DNA of 64,000 nucleotides. Source: Ptychodera flava. Its lineage: Eukaryota > Hemichordata > Enteropneusta > Ptychoderidae. Below, piece after piece: positions 13,401 through 26,493 of the stretch. The position numbers and the translations under genes were made by a program. The notes below the pieces were generated by a model. It did no database searches and was not told the DNA's origin. It saw nothing but the letters and a program-made list of their open reading frames with translations. Within the stretch, counting starts at the first letter, position 1, and every line of letters begins with the position of its first letter. The stretch spans positions 28,007,433 to 28,071,432 of the forward strand of contig NC_091933.1 of assembly GCF_041260155.1 (NCBI RefSeq), in the 5' to 3' direction.

Positions 13401-16194
13401 CGAAGTTCATGCGTCGAAATGTTGTTAAATCCGACTTTAATTCCTTCACTTTTCAAGGGAGGAGCTCTCATAATGATGATCAAGTCTTTCCTCGGAGAAG
13501 ATAAGATGCTCGAAGGTTTTAGAAATTATCTGAAGGAGTACATCTTCAACAATGCCCACACGGACGACCTTTGGCAGTCTCTGAATGAGGTAAGCATCCC
13601 TAAGCGGCGATCGCTGCAGCGAATCACTGGAGTAGTTTTTGTGTGCAGGTACCTGAGGACCGCTTTCCAGGTCATTTTGAAGACCCCATGGTCCAGCCCG
13701 GCATTCCCCGAGATGACCAGAAGACCATTCATATAATTGCTATTATTATGTGTCGGCAAATGAACATCTCATTGATCGGAGTAAAAATGAAAGTGGTGGT
13801 CTGCTGCCTTGGACCACTAGATCTGTGTGCTCTGACGTGACCCGGGTACCTGTCCTTCGTGGAACTTTTTGATGATGACGATGTCTCCTGATTGGTTATC
13901 AAGTGGGAGAAAGGTCATCTTTGCCGATTGTATGCTGCTGCCGGGATAGGCTGAAGTTGAAAGAGATAGCAACTGGAAATTAAGCAGATATTTACACCTT
14001 GGTTGCCGTCTATGGTCTTCATTTTAATCAAACTTATTGTCTCTGTGAATTTCCCGCTGTTTCATTATCTTGCAAATTATTCACAATCTCTGAGACATGT
14101 CGGAGACCTAAGTGTATTCTGTCACGAACGCTCACCGTATTTTCGTTTCCGACAACGCAACTGAATATCTGATATAATATTGTCTTGACTATTTATTTTG
14201 TTTATTCCAATATTTGCAAGTGCCGTAAATGGATGAAAATAACGTCCCTGGTAATTCACGTACTATTTAAATTTTTCGAGACTCAGATTAAGGAAATGTA
14301 AATTCTCATATGTTGACGCCCGCTAGAGGTGAACTACGTAGATATCCAGGTTTGAGACAAGACTAATGTGACGGTAGATGAAATTCAGCCTAAAAATCAA
14401 AACGCCTTGCTTGTTTTAAACTCATGAAATTAAAAGTATCACATGTACTTTTGAGAATAGAGTGATCAAGATTAAAATGGTAGAACAGTGTCCATCAAAT
14501 TACGATTAGCACTTTTCTGTTATTGTTTGCTTTCTGTAGTAATAAAGAATGAAAAATAATTTCTCAATGGCAGGTGCAGGGTAACTCTCTTGACGTGAGG
14601 ACAATCATGGACACATGGTCGCTGCAGATGGGTTTTCCCGTGGTAACGATAACCAGACACAGTGAGGACCACACCAAGGCCACAGCAGATCAAACACAGT
14701 ATCTTCTGTATCCGTTTGATGAACCAAAGGACGATGATTATACCGACAGGGGGTGTGTTCATTATTATAATTAAACATTATTTAAAACCTTGTTGCTTGA
14801 GAATTTCTCCAAAACATGGACTTTATCCGCGTGCACATGAGCTATCAGCGGTTCCTAGCCGAGTCGTACTATTTAAATGTCGGGAGCGGCCACCAAATTA
14901 TCTTGTCCTCATTTTCTGTCGCATTCAAATCATTACAGCGATTACGAACAGCTTTCATTAAATGTGACCTCAACATTCTCATGGAATAATGTTTGAAATA
15001 CTAAGGTGTACCTGCCTCCCCCAACAATTTATAGAACTCTGCTGTTTTTCTGTTACTGATGTCTTTGCGTGGTCTACTATGGACACATCACCGACAACTT
15101 GTTCACAATCGTTCTGCATTCATGGTGTCACTACTGAAGCAGAATTATCCCTTATAGGAAATATTATCGCCTAGGAAATCCAATTACAACTTTTAAAAGG
15201 TCCCAAATTTCTGTCTGTGATCAACGAATAAATCTGAACCTCGCGATATTTCTTTCCACTTCACAGATACAAATGGTACATACCGTTGACCTTTACACAT
15301 AAAAGCGAGCGAGAATATAACGAGCCCAGTTTGAGTTGGTTGGAGAGGGAATCAGGTAAGTCACGTGACAGACGTTTATTTTATCACAACGAAAACGCCT
15401 CCATCCGACCGTTCTTTATCTCGGCCTGTTAACGTTTCCAAACGAAAAAATCGAACAATCTCAAAATAAAGGCGACACAAGTTTAAAACTATCCTAACGA
15501 TCCTCTTTTTAGGAGATACCTTTTCATCCGGCACTTTCTTCTGAAGAGAAGGTCAACGACAGCTCATAAAAATATCGAGATTTGGCAGATATCTTGCGAG
15601 TGAAATAATTACTGTAGAAACATGTCACTAGATCATCGTTGCTCAGATGGTTTGCACCTTTCCCTCTCACATGTCACTGTTACACTGACACATTGGATAC
15701 TTTGACGAGCTGATATAATCGCTGACGTTTTATAAGTCTCCAAATTCAAGCAACGAGATTCACCTCCCACATGCCAAAACATTGAAAGCTTCTTGATTCA
15801 TAGGAAGATTACATAGAATGCATAGAAGTTTCTTGATTTGCCGATATTACCACTGGTCTCTGCCGGGACTATGGTTACCTGCGCTATGACATGCCGAATT
15901 TTAAGTGTACCAATCGTAAGATTTGACGCTGTCACCTAAATATAGCGGCATTCATCACTTCCATGTCAAGAAATCAATTTCATAATTGTCGCGATGCTAA
16001 TATTTTTAACCATGAAACATATTTTTATTTCAACTTTATTGCCAAGTGTTGTCACAACGAGTAGCTTTTCGTATTATATAACAAGCTTTTCAATGTTCAG
16101 GAAAGTAATTAACGTATGAATACATTTTGAATCTGAGCATGTGCAGACATATCGGTGTTTTAGGGGTTGGGTGTAATTGATTCGACTACTACAT

Positions 16195-16230
<36 letters not shown>

Positions 16231-19200
16231 AACGGTGCAGACGTGTCTCTGGAGAGCTCCGTTTATCCTTCAGTTTCTGGTCGTTTGTGAAGACATCCGT
16301 CATCTCTACACTTGGATTTGTCAACTAAGTGACTCCATTTAGTGGTTAGTTATTTCATTTGTTGTGTATTTCTTGGATTTTGGTAGATTGTGACGGATTT
16401 TGTTTCGGTTGGCTCTGGCAGGGCCACCGAGGCAAGATGGCGGCCTCAAGCCAGTCGTTTAGTGGAATGACTAGGAAGCATGGGTTGAAATGTTTGTCCC
16501 TCAGAGGAGTAACTGTTGAATCATATGTTAAGGGCATTGCTAAAGTTACTGGCCCGCAAAATGTTTTAGCTGCCTCTCGTGTGAATGGAGCTGTGATTGT
16601 GTTTTTGAGCTCGACAAATTGGGTTGAAGCGATTTGTTTGGAAGGTATTGATGTCGACAGGTGTTGGATTACACCGGAACCACATGTCAAACCAGCTACG
16701 AAGGTAATTTTATCTGGAGTTCCTCCTTTCATCCCTAACGAAGTTTTAATTGGTGAATTGAGTAAATGTGGCAAGGTTGTTGGAGGCGTGAGAAATATTC
16801 CCTTGGGTTGTAAATCAGAAGACCTGAAACACGTCAAATCTTTCAGGCGACAAATGTATATCTTACCTACGGTTACTGATGCCGAATTACTCGGCTGTTA
16901 TCAAGTTGTCTTTGAAAACAAAACATATCACGTTTACTTGTCTTTTGACGAAGTTAGATGCTTTAATTGTTATGAGCTGGGTCACATTAAAAGCAAGTGC
17001 CCGGGTGTAATGCAAGATTCTCAAAATGAAAATGATAACGATAATGAAATGGACACAACTGAAATGAATGAAAACGTTGAAAATGGTGACGAAGTTACTG
17101 AAAATATTGATGCGGAAGGGGAAGGAATTCAGACAAATGCCGACAACCAATCCACACCTGTTGATAACCATGACTTGCACAATAATGTAGATGATCAACC
17201 AAACGATCATGATGTGATAAACAACAGTCCAGAAACTAATGCTGCGTCAACAACCGACAAAAATGCGAGCAACATTTCAGCAAAAGAAATCAATGTCATA
17301 CAGTCGGAAAAAAATAGTCAAGATGTCAACGTATCGATTTTAACTAATTATAATGACAATGTTCATTCAAACCAAGTAGACACATGCATCGAGCCTAAAA
17401 ATAGCGACAGCAGTGATAATATGGAAATTAGCAATAATGTCATTCAAAGCGCCACTCAACACGATTCAAAATCTCACAAGTCTCAAAAAACTCATTTTTC
17501 CTCGGGTAACTCTGCCGAAGAGAGGGTACTAACCCCTCCTTCACCTTTCCCTCCCTCTCCATGTTTTTCCCCTGCTACTGGCTCTCTTAGCTCGACGGAT
17601 TCCAACCAACCCATTTCGGTCGAGCTCTCTGATTTGTCTCTCCCTGGCCCCTCGTCCCTGTTCAATGCGTCATTGGACAACTCTCAAGATCTTTTCCTCA
17701 CCCCTGCTCAAATTTTAGCGAACCAAAAAAAACACGCTGAAGATAAGGATATTGATGAAACAACATCAATGACGTCAGAATTATCAGACATTTCACAGAC
17801 AGCTGAACGAAATAGGCAAGCCCCTTCAATTCAAGCCATAGAAGAGTTCCTTGAAGACACTCTTCACTCAAAGAAAATAATCACAAGATGTATAGAATTT
17901 TGTCCTGATCTCAAATTGCTAAGTAGCGCCTTCAATAATTATCGCAGATGCCAACACTTGTCAGGAGCTCAGAAAGCAAGGGTCCAAAAGATAAATTCCA
18001 AGATCAAACAACATATTAGAGCAACTGGCAAACCCATTCATTAGTTTTCTCTTATGTTCTGTTATTCTCTGTTATTTCTAGTTAGCATGGCTAGCATTTC
18101 GATGTTGTCTTTAAACGTTAGAGGATGTCGGGATTCTCTGAAGAGATACCAAGTCCTTGAATATCTTTAAAATGAAGTTCCCTCAGATATCCATCTTCTT
18201 CAAGAAACTCATACCTTGGCTGGTGATGAGAAAATTTGGAGTCTTATTTGGAAAGGTTCTTTGCTTCTTTCTCACAATTCTGCTAATCAGGGAGGGGTTG
18301 CAATTCTTTTTTCAAACAATCTCCGAGTAGTTGTTCTGTCCAAAAAAGAGTTAATAAAGGGTCACCTTCTTCACACTCACGTGACAATTGATGGTTTCCC
18401 TGTGCACATTATCAACGTTTATGCCCCTGCTAATGGCTCGGATCGCCTCCAGTGCTTTAAAATTCTCAATAACCACTTGACTTCTCTTAATGAAGATCCA
18501 ATTTTTCTTGATGGAGATTTTAATTGTACAGTAAACGAGATTGATCGTATTGGCAGTGAACCTGATCCTCGTACCCCTCTCTCTCTCTTGACAAGATTTT
18601 TCACCGTTTTGAACTAGTTGATGCCTGGCGTAATCAATATAAGTCTGAACGTAATTATACCTGGTCTCGTAACAACACACATGTTAGACTTGATCGCATT
18701 TATGTTAACAAACATTTCTCAAATCGTATTCGTTCTTGCTCCATCATAAATTCTTCTCTTTATTTCTCTGATCATTCAGCTGTTAAATTGACAATTTCTC
18801 AGAGGAACACTGACAATCACAATCCAGTCTGGCACATGAACACTGATATTCTGAAAGAAGACGATTATATCGAGCTTATTTCGTTATTTTGGTCCAAATG
18901 GCAACAACAAAAACCAAATTATACAAAGATCCAATTTTGGTGGGATGCTGGTAAAAATAAGATCAAACAGTTGACTCAGCAGTATTCCTCCCACAGACAA
19001 GCTGAAAAGAATCATGTGAAACGTAGTCTCGAAAAAGAAATTCTTCAGCTTGAAAATAATCTTTATAAAAATCAGTCCGTCGTTGAGAGTGACAGCATCA
19101 AAAAAACTCCTAAAATAAATCATCGATCATGAATCGAAAGGAGCTGCCATTCGTGCAAAACACAAAATTATCAACACGGTCGATGCGCCGAATAATTTCT

Positions 19201-22200
19201 TTAAAAGTATTGAAACTCGCAATGGAAAAAGAAAGCCTATCATCCATCTTGAAAAAATGGATGGCTCCCTCACAGAAGATCAAAAGGAAATTCGTAATTT
19301 AACCCGTTCATTCTATCAAAATCTTTTTTCTCCTGACCCAATTGACAACAATGCTGAGAGACGTCTTCATGAAAATTTACCACAACTCAAAGATACTGAC
19401 AAAGATTTCTTAGATAGGCCTCTTACATTTGATGAAATTTCTTTCACTGTTAAAAATCTCCCGACAGGTCGTTCCCCTGGTATTGATGGTCTCCCAAATG
19501 AATTTTACACTACTTTCTGGTCGATCATTGGCAATGATCTGTATGAAGTGCTTCTCAAATCTATCAGTGATGGTGAACTGCCACTGTCCTGCAGACGGGC
19601 AGTTGTTTGCCTTCTACCAAAGTCAGGTGATTCTACGAAGTTAAAAAATTGGCGTCCAGTAAGTCTTCTTTGTAGTGATTATAAAATTCTCACTAAGACG
19701 CTCTCTTTTCGTCTTCGCAATGTTCTTAGTTCTATTATTCACGAAGATCAGACCTGCAGCATTCCTGGTCGTCAGATTCATTATAATATCGGTTTTCTGA
19801 GAGATAGTCTTCATTTAGCAAATTTAAATAATATCCCACTTGCTATCGTTGCTCTCGATCAAGAGAAGGCTTTCGACAGAATAAATCACGGTTACTTGTT
19901 AAATACTTTAAAAACCTTTGGGTTCGGCAAAATTTCATTAATTTTATCTCTCTTCTGTATTCTAATTGTTACGTGCAGAGAAAACGAACAAAAGGGTGAA
20001 CTCAGCAGTTAACGTTTAAACAAAATTTATTACGAAAATAAAACTAATTGCTAAGTCAGGGATAGAGTACAAGCTTTAAAAGTGTACAGACTACTTATCT
20101 CAGCTGGGACGGCAAAGCTCCAGTCTCAGAGTCGTAACAGTCTGTCGAATGAATGAACAGTCCTTTGGCTTGCAGTTGCACAAAGTCCACAGTGTAAATC
20201 CAGCGTTGACAGTGAAGGTCTTGAAAAGTCTTGAGAATGACTACTGCTGGAGTTTAGTAACACACAAGAGACACGATCCCAAAAGTCTGACTGGAAGCTG
20301 TGCACGTCCCTTTTATAAAGGCATATAAGAACAATCTAGAACTTTTATTGACATGCTAATTACTGTTCTAAAATTATCTCCCTTACACAACTAATCAACT
20401 TTCCAGAACATTCCAAACATGACTAATTGAATTCAAGGTTGTGAGGTCATCAAGGGCAGTGACCTTGAGAATGTTCTAGACTAATTGAACTCAGGTCATG
20501 ATGAGTGTGGGGGAAATGACCTACATAACACACCCCCTCTTCAAAAAAAGAAAATTTTTCAAAGAAAAATCTTTCTTTTACAAATGTAATCTTGAAAAGG
20601 ATTTAAGTACTCAAATTTTTTTTTACTCTAAAGTAAAATTTCTTGAAAGTGAACAACAATAAACTCTAAATACGAGAGAGACAGTCTGCAATTAAATTAT
20701 CTCTGCCTTTGATATGTCTAATGTCAAGATTAAACTCCTGTAACATTAAACTCCATCTTAGCAATCTCTGATTTTGCCTTTAAATTTCTGCAGAAAAACA
20801 AGAGGGTTGTGATCAATATAAACCACTATTGGCTGATTTGAAGAAGTAACATAAACTTCAAAATGCTGGAAAGCTAATATCAAAGATAAACACTCTTTTC
20901 AATTGTAGAGTAGTTTCTCTGGGATTTGTTAAATTTGCGTGAAAAATAGCAAACAGGATGATCTACACCATGACTATCCTCTTGCAATAAAACAGCACCA
21001 GCAGCCGTATCACTAGCATCCACAGCTAATTTGAATGGCAAAGTGAAATCTGGTGCAGACAACACTGGAGCACTTTGCAGTATGGCTTTAAGTGTATCAA
21101 ATGCCTGTTGGCATTGCTCTGACCAAACAAACTTTACTTTCTTTTTAAGTAAGTTAGTCAAAGGCTCAGTAATTGTGGAGAAATTTGGACAGAATTTTCT
21201 GTAGTAACCAGCCATACCGAGAAAGCGCATCAGTTGTCGTTTGCAGTTTGGTATGGGAAAACTTGAAATGGCACTGATTTTGGCATCAACAGGTTTTACC
21301 TCACCCTGTCCTACAGTATGTCCGAGGTAAGTTACCCTCGCCCAACCAAACTCAGATTTGGCAAGGTTGACAGTCAACATTGCTTTACTCAGTCTCTCAA
21401 AGAACTTCCGCATGAGCTTGATGTGTTCCTCCCAGGTGTCACTATACAGGACGACGTCGTCAACGTAAGCTGCACACCCGTCTAGCCGGATATGACGTCG
21501 TTGATCATCCGTTGGAACGTTGCCGGAGAGTTCTTCATTCCGAATGGCATCACCTTGTACTGAAACAATCCGTCTGGTGTAACAAAGGCGGATATTTCAC
21601 GAGCACGATCCGTCAGAGGGACTTGCCAAAATCCCTTCAGTAGGTCAAATTTCGTCACGTACTTGGCTTTTCCCACTCGGTCGACGCAGTCATCAATCCT
21701 CGGGATTGGGAAATTGTCTGTCTTTGTTAAAGTGTTGACCTTCCTAAAGTCCGTGCACATACGATAACTGTGATCTGATTTGGGAACAAGTATGCACAGC
21801 GAACTCCAGTTACTTTTACTGGGTTCAATAAAGTCATTGTCCAGCAGGTATTTGACTTCTTCCTGGAGATATTTTGCTTTTGTTGGATTCAGTCTGTATG
21901 GATGTTGTTTTACAGGCTTACTGTCCCCAACATCAACGTCGTGATAGATGACGTTTGTCCTCGTTGAACATCTTGAAACAGGTGTTTATATTCGTGGAGC
22001 AGTTCTTTCACCTGTTGTTGTTGTTCTGGCTGGAGGTGTGCCAACTTTGTAGACTCCAGCTCTCCAGCTCCAGGATTTCTGAGTTCTGAAGCTTGACCGA
22101 GCCCAGCTTTGAGTTTAGAGTATTTTCACTCAAGTCAGTTTCAGTATCACTATCTTCATAATGGTTTGAACTGACTGCACTGACAGGCTGAGTTATAGTA

Positions 22201-25200
22201 GGATTATCCCTATCCAAATATGGCTTAAGCATATTTATGTGACATAGCTGTTTTTGTTTTCGCCTGTCAGGTGTTATTATGATGTAATTTAAATCACTCA
22301 ATTTCTTATCAATTAGGTATGGCCCAAAGTAACGAGCATGGAGTGGTTTGCCAGGAATTGGAAGTAGAACAAGAACTTTTTGACCTGGTTCAAACTTCCG
22401 TTTTGAGGTGCTTTTATCATATTTGATTTTCATTGACTGCTGAGATGACTCAAGATTTTCTCTGGCTAATTCACATGCTTTAGAGAGCTTTGTACGAAAA
22501 TCTGAGACATATTGCAAAATATTCAGACAATCATCATCGTCTGATAGGAATTTCTCTTTAATGAGCTTAAGTGGGCCACGGACTGTATGTCCGAATACAA
22601 GCTCAAATGGGCTAAAACCAAGAGACTCTTGAATTGACTCTCTAACAGCAAAGAGCAGAAAATGAATTCCTTCATCCCACTGCTTCTCTGTATCGAAACA
22701 GTAGGTCCTAATCATGGTTTTCAAAGTTTGATGAAATCGCTCAAGAGCACCCTGACTTTCTGGGTGATAGGCGGATGACCTATACTGTTTAATGCCTAGC
22801 TGATCCATCACTTGTTGAAAAATTCCAGACATAAAGTTGGAGCCTTGATCGGACTGGACACATTTAGGGAGGCCGAATAAAGTGAAAAATTTGACTAAAG
22901 CTCTCACTATAGTCTTTGTCTTTATGTTTCTCAGTGGTATGGCTTCTGGGAACCGAGTTGATGTACACATTATTGTCAACATGTACTCATTTCCTGATCT
23001 TGTTTTTGGTAGGGGCCCAACACAGTCTATTAGTATCCTACTAAATAGTTCTTGAAATGCAGGAATTGGCTGTAAAGGGGCCTTTGGAATGGTCTGATTC
23101 GGCTTTCCTACCATTTGACATGTGTGACAAGTTTTACAGAAATGTGCTACATCCTGCCTGAGATTAGGCCAATAAAAGTGACTGAGAATTTTATGATAAG
23201 TTTTCCTGACTCCTAAATGACCAGCCCAGGGGGTTTCATGGGCCAGGCGCAATATTTCAGCACGATAGGGCTTTGGAACCACAATTTGATGTTTTATAGC
23301 CCGATCGTCATCAACCAAAACATCTGGAGGTCTCCATTTACGCATGAGAATACCAGATTTTGTATAATAGGAAACAGAGCTATCTGAAGTTTTAACTTCA
23401 TCATCTACCCTGTCAAACAAAGACAAAATATCTGGGTCTTTGTGTTGTTCTGCAATGAGATTTGATCTAGAAAATGTCTGACTTTGGTCAGCAGAAGTTT
23501 TACTGGAAGTTTCAAATCCACGAGGGATAACGGAATGATCCGTGTCAAACACCTGACTGAGAAAGGTGTCATTTAAGTCAACATCTGTGACATTGTTTTT
23601 GAGAGTATTTTGATTCTCGGAAGTTTTCTTTGACATGGCTCGAGTAATAGCACATGAAGGAAATAAATCGGGTATCTCTTGTTCAATTGGCTCTGGATCC
23701 TGATCTAAACTAGGATTATCAGTCACAAGTGGATTAGCGATGACCTTGTCCCCAGCAAGGTCGTTTCCAAGAAGAAGGTGAATCCCTTCAAAGGCAAAAA
23801 AGGCCTAATACCTAAAGCCACAGGTCCAGAAACAAAGTCCGAAACAAAGTCGAAGACAAATAGACATTATGGAGAGGAACAGGAATGTAGTCATTGCAAT
23901 CTACCCCCTTAATAAGAACTTTAGAACTGAAAATGACTTTTCAGAAAACGGCAGGGTATCTGCCAACAAAAGAGACTGGGAAGCCCCGGTATCTCTTAAA
24001 ATTTTGACAGGGGTAGCGGAAGAAAAATCACTAGAAAGTGATATAAAACCATCGTGAATAAATGGTTCGAAAATACCCATAATGCTATCTTGAGAAGAAT
24101 TGACCTTGACCTCATTAATTGGGGATGAGAGGAATTTAACCTCAGAAAATGTGTTGCACACATTATTAGACTCTAATCGAGTTGATGAAGAAATAAAGCC
24201 GGTGGGCTTAGATCCACTTTGACTACTTTGACCTTCACGTTTTCTTTTCAATTTGAAACAATCTGACATTAAATGGCCGTCTTTCTTACAATAATTACAA
24301 GAAAGTGTACCGAACTGTTTGTCAGAAGGAGATTGAGACTTGGGATCTGATGATGTGGGAGTGTTACTTGAATTTTGTGAACTGTTGTCATTTGATTTTC
24401 TACTGTCCTTTGAGAAATTCTTGGATGAAAAGGAGGAGTTAAATTTACCTGCATTGTTTCTGTATGAAAAGGACTGGGATGGTTTGCTGAGAAAGGAAGA
24501 TTTGTGGGTCAATGAATAATCATCGGCCAAACGTGCAGCAACCTCCAATGTATCTGCCTTTTGTTCATTGATAAATGTCTTGATGTCACTCCGAATGCAC
24601 CTCTTAAATTCTTCAATCAAAACAAGCTGTCGTAATTTGTCATAATTCTGACTGACCTTTTCAGAAGAGCACCAACGGTCAAACAGTTGTTCTTTTGTTC
24701 GAGCAAATTCAACATAAGTTTGATCTTTCGCCTTCTCACAATCCCTAAATTTCTGACGGTAAGCTTCAGGCACCAACTCATAGCCCTTGAGAATTAATTC
24801 CTTCACAGAATCATAATTTGAAGCCTGCTCTACTGACAACTGAATGTAAATTTCTCTGGCTTTACCCACCAAAGCACTCTGCAAAAGCATAGACCAGGAC
24901 TCCTTAGGCCAATTCAGACTCTGAGCAATTTTCTCAAAATGAAGGAAATATTTATCAACATCCTTTTCTTGGAAAGGGGGAACTAACCTGAAATGCTTAG
25001 TGATGTCAAACTTGTCTGAAGGGAAGAATTTTCCTGACTGTCCAAGCTCTAAACGTCTCATTTCTAACTGTAGTCGATGTTCTTCCAATTCTCTCTCCTT
25101 TTCTCTCTGTCTTTCTTCCATTTGTAATTCTTTGTCTTTCATTTGTAATTTTTCCTGCCTTTCCCTTTCTTCCATTTGCAATTTTTCCTTTTCTAATTCC

Positions 25201-26425
25201 AATTTCTTAAGCTCCAAATCTGCCTGTATTCTAATTCTAATTTTTTGAGTTCGAAGGAAGACTCAGGCTCATAATCTTTTAAGGCAGACTCTTCAAAATG
25301 GCCAGAATTAACTAAATGTTTTGCAATCTTGAACTGAATTTCTCGCTTGCGCATAGATCTTTTGACATCTACTTTAAGGAAATTTGCCAGTGCTATGAGG
25401 TTGTCTTTTCTGAGGGAATTAAATATGTCCTGATCAAGGTCATCCATAAATTCGTCTGGCTTGAATTCCGCCATGATTGAATTTCGCTGAGTTCACAGTA
25501 TACAGTAGTTTTGAAAAGGCTGTCAAAATGTTGTCAAACGGCTCAAAATATTCGTCTCCCGGACGAGCCCCCATTTGTTACGTGCAGACACAGGGTGTTG
25601 TCTAAATGTCCGTTCCCAGGGGTGGGTAGGTGTTTCGTTGTATTGCTAATAAAGATATATTCTACCAACCTTTGGTGTTTTGGTCTTAAACTTAGCACTG
25701 CCCTTGACAATCATGCTGTATCTATTATCTGATGAGTTTGAGTGCCTAATTGGCCAAAGTAAGCAAGGGTTAATTGAATATGAATAGTCTCCCTACTGAC
25801 CCTCTACAAATTTTTAGAACTCGTCTTAAATCGCGGATTCAAATAGAATTTTTGCATCACAAACTTAATAATCAACTTGCCATTTTCAAGAACACTTGGA
25901 CGACTAATGACGCCCTTTGTAGAGTCAATGATAATGGAGTCCTTGTCATTAATGATTTAATTTAACCTTGGTTTCTTTCATGTTCCTGTCTTTTTCCTGC
26001 ACACATATACATTGACAGTTCCTTGTTTCCTGGTCGTTGTCGGCTTTTAATCCTGGGCACCGTACTCCTTGCGGGATCTTCGGATCGGTTAAAAGTCTGA
26101 TGGAGGGTCATACATACACTTAACAACGTAAGTTCTGTTCTCTCAAATAGGTAATGTTGAACTGTAACCCGAAACTAGACCCTCGCTTATCATCGATATC
26201 TGTCCACGTAGCTGTACCGAAAGTATCTTTCGTCATCGGGATTTCGTCTTTTGTTCTCACCTGGATTTGAATTTTTTCTGTCCTTATATTGTAAATATTT
26301 GTAAATTCATTGTATTTCACATGCTCTCCTTTTCCGTTTTCTCCTTTTTGGAAACCGGTTTCCGTTTTCTGAATTTTAGTCCTTGTACAAGTTTGTGTAT
26401 ATAGTGAATAAACGATGGTTTGAAA

Positions 26426-26493
<68 letters not shown>

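Larger units (their letters stand above)
16231..26427 (+). mobile_element. Tx1-like non-LTR retrotransposon (LINE), interrupted by an LTR element
   Basis: A LINE lying between (TAC)12 (16195-16230) and (TAC)20 (26428-26487). Parts: a 5' leader from 16231; ORF1 at 16437-18044; ORF2 from 18087 with an APE-type endonuclease and the first half of the reverse transcriptase; then the inserted LTR element from 19967; then a short ORF2 C-terminal remnant ending at 25965; and a 3'UTR with AATAAA (26407-26412) just before the (TAC) tract. The motif LDQEKAFDRINHGYLL and the ORF1 CCHC knuckle suit the Tx1 group of the L1 branch. Dead: ORF2 has one stop at 18168-18170 and frameshifts near 18600, 19110-19135 and 19930. 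The second half of the RT, including the YADD box, is missing. Several Tx1-group families are known to be target-specific, so insertion in a microsatellite is plausible rather than chance. Confidence 0.85.

Noticed and set aside
16355-17680. Minus-strand frames opposite the LINE
   Set aside because: Shadows of LINE ORF1.
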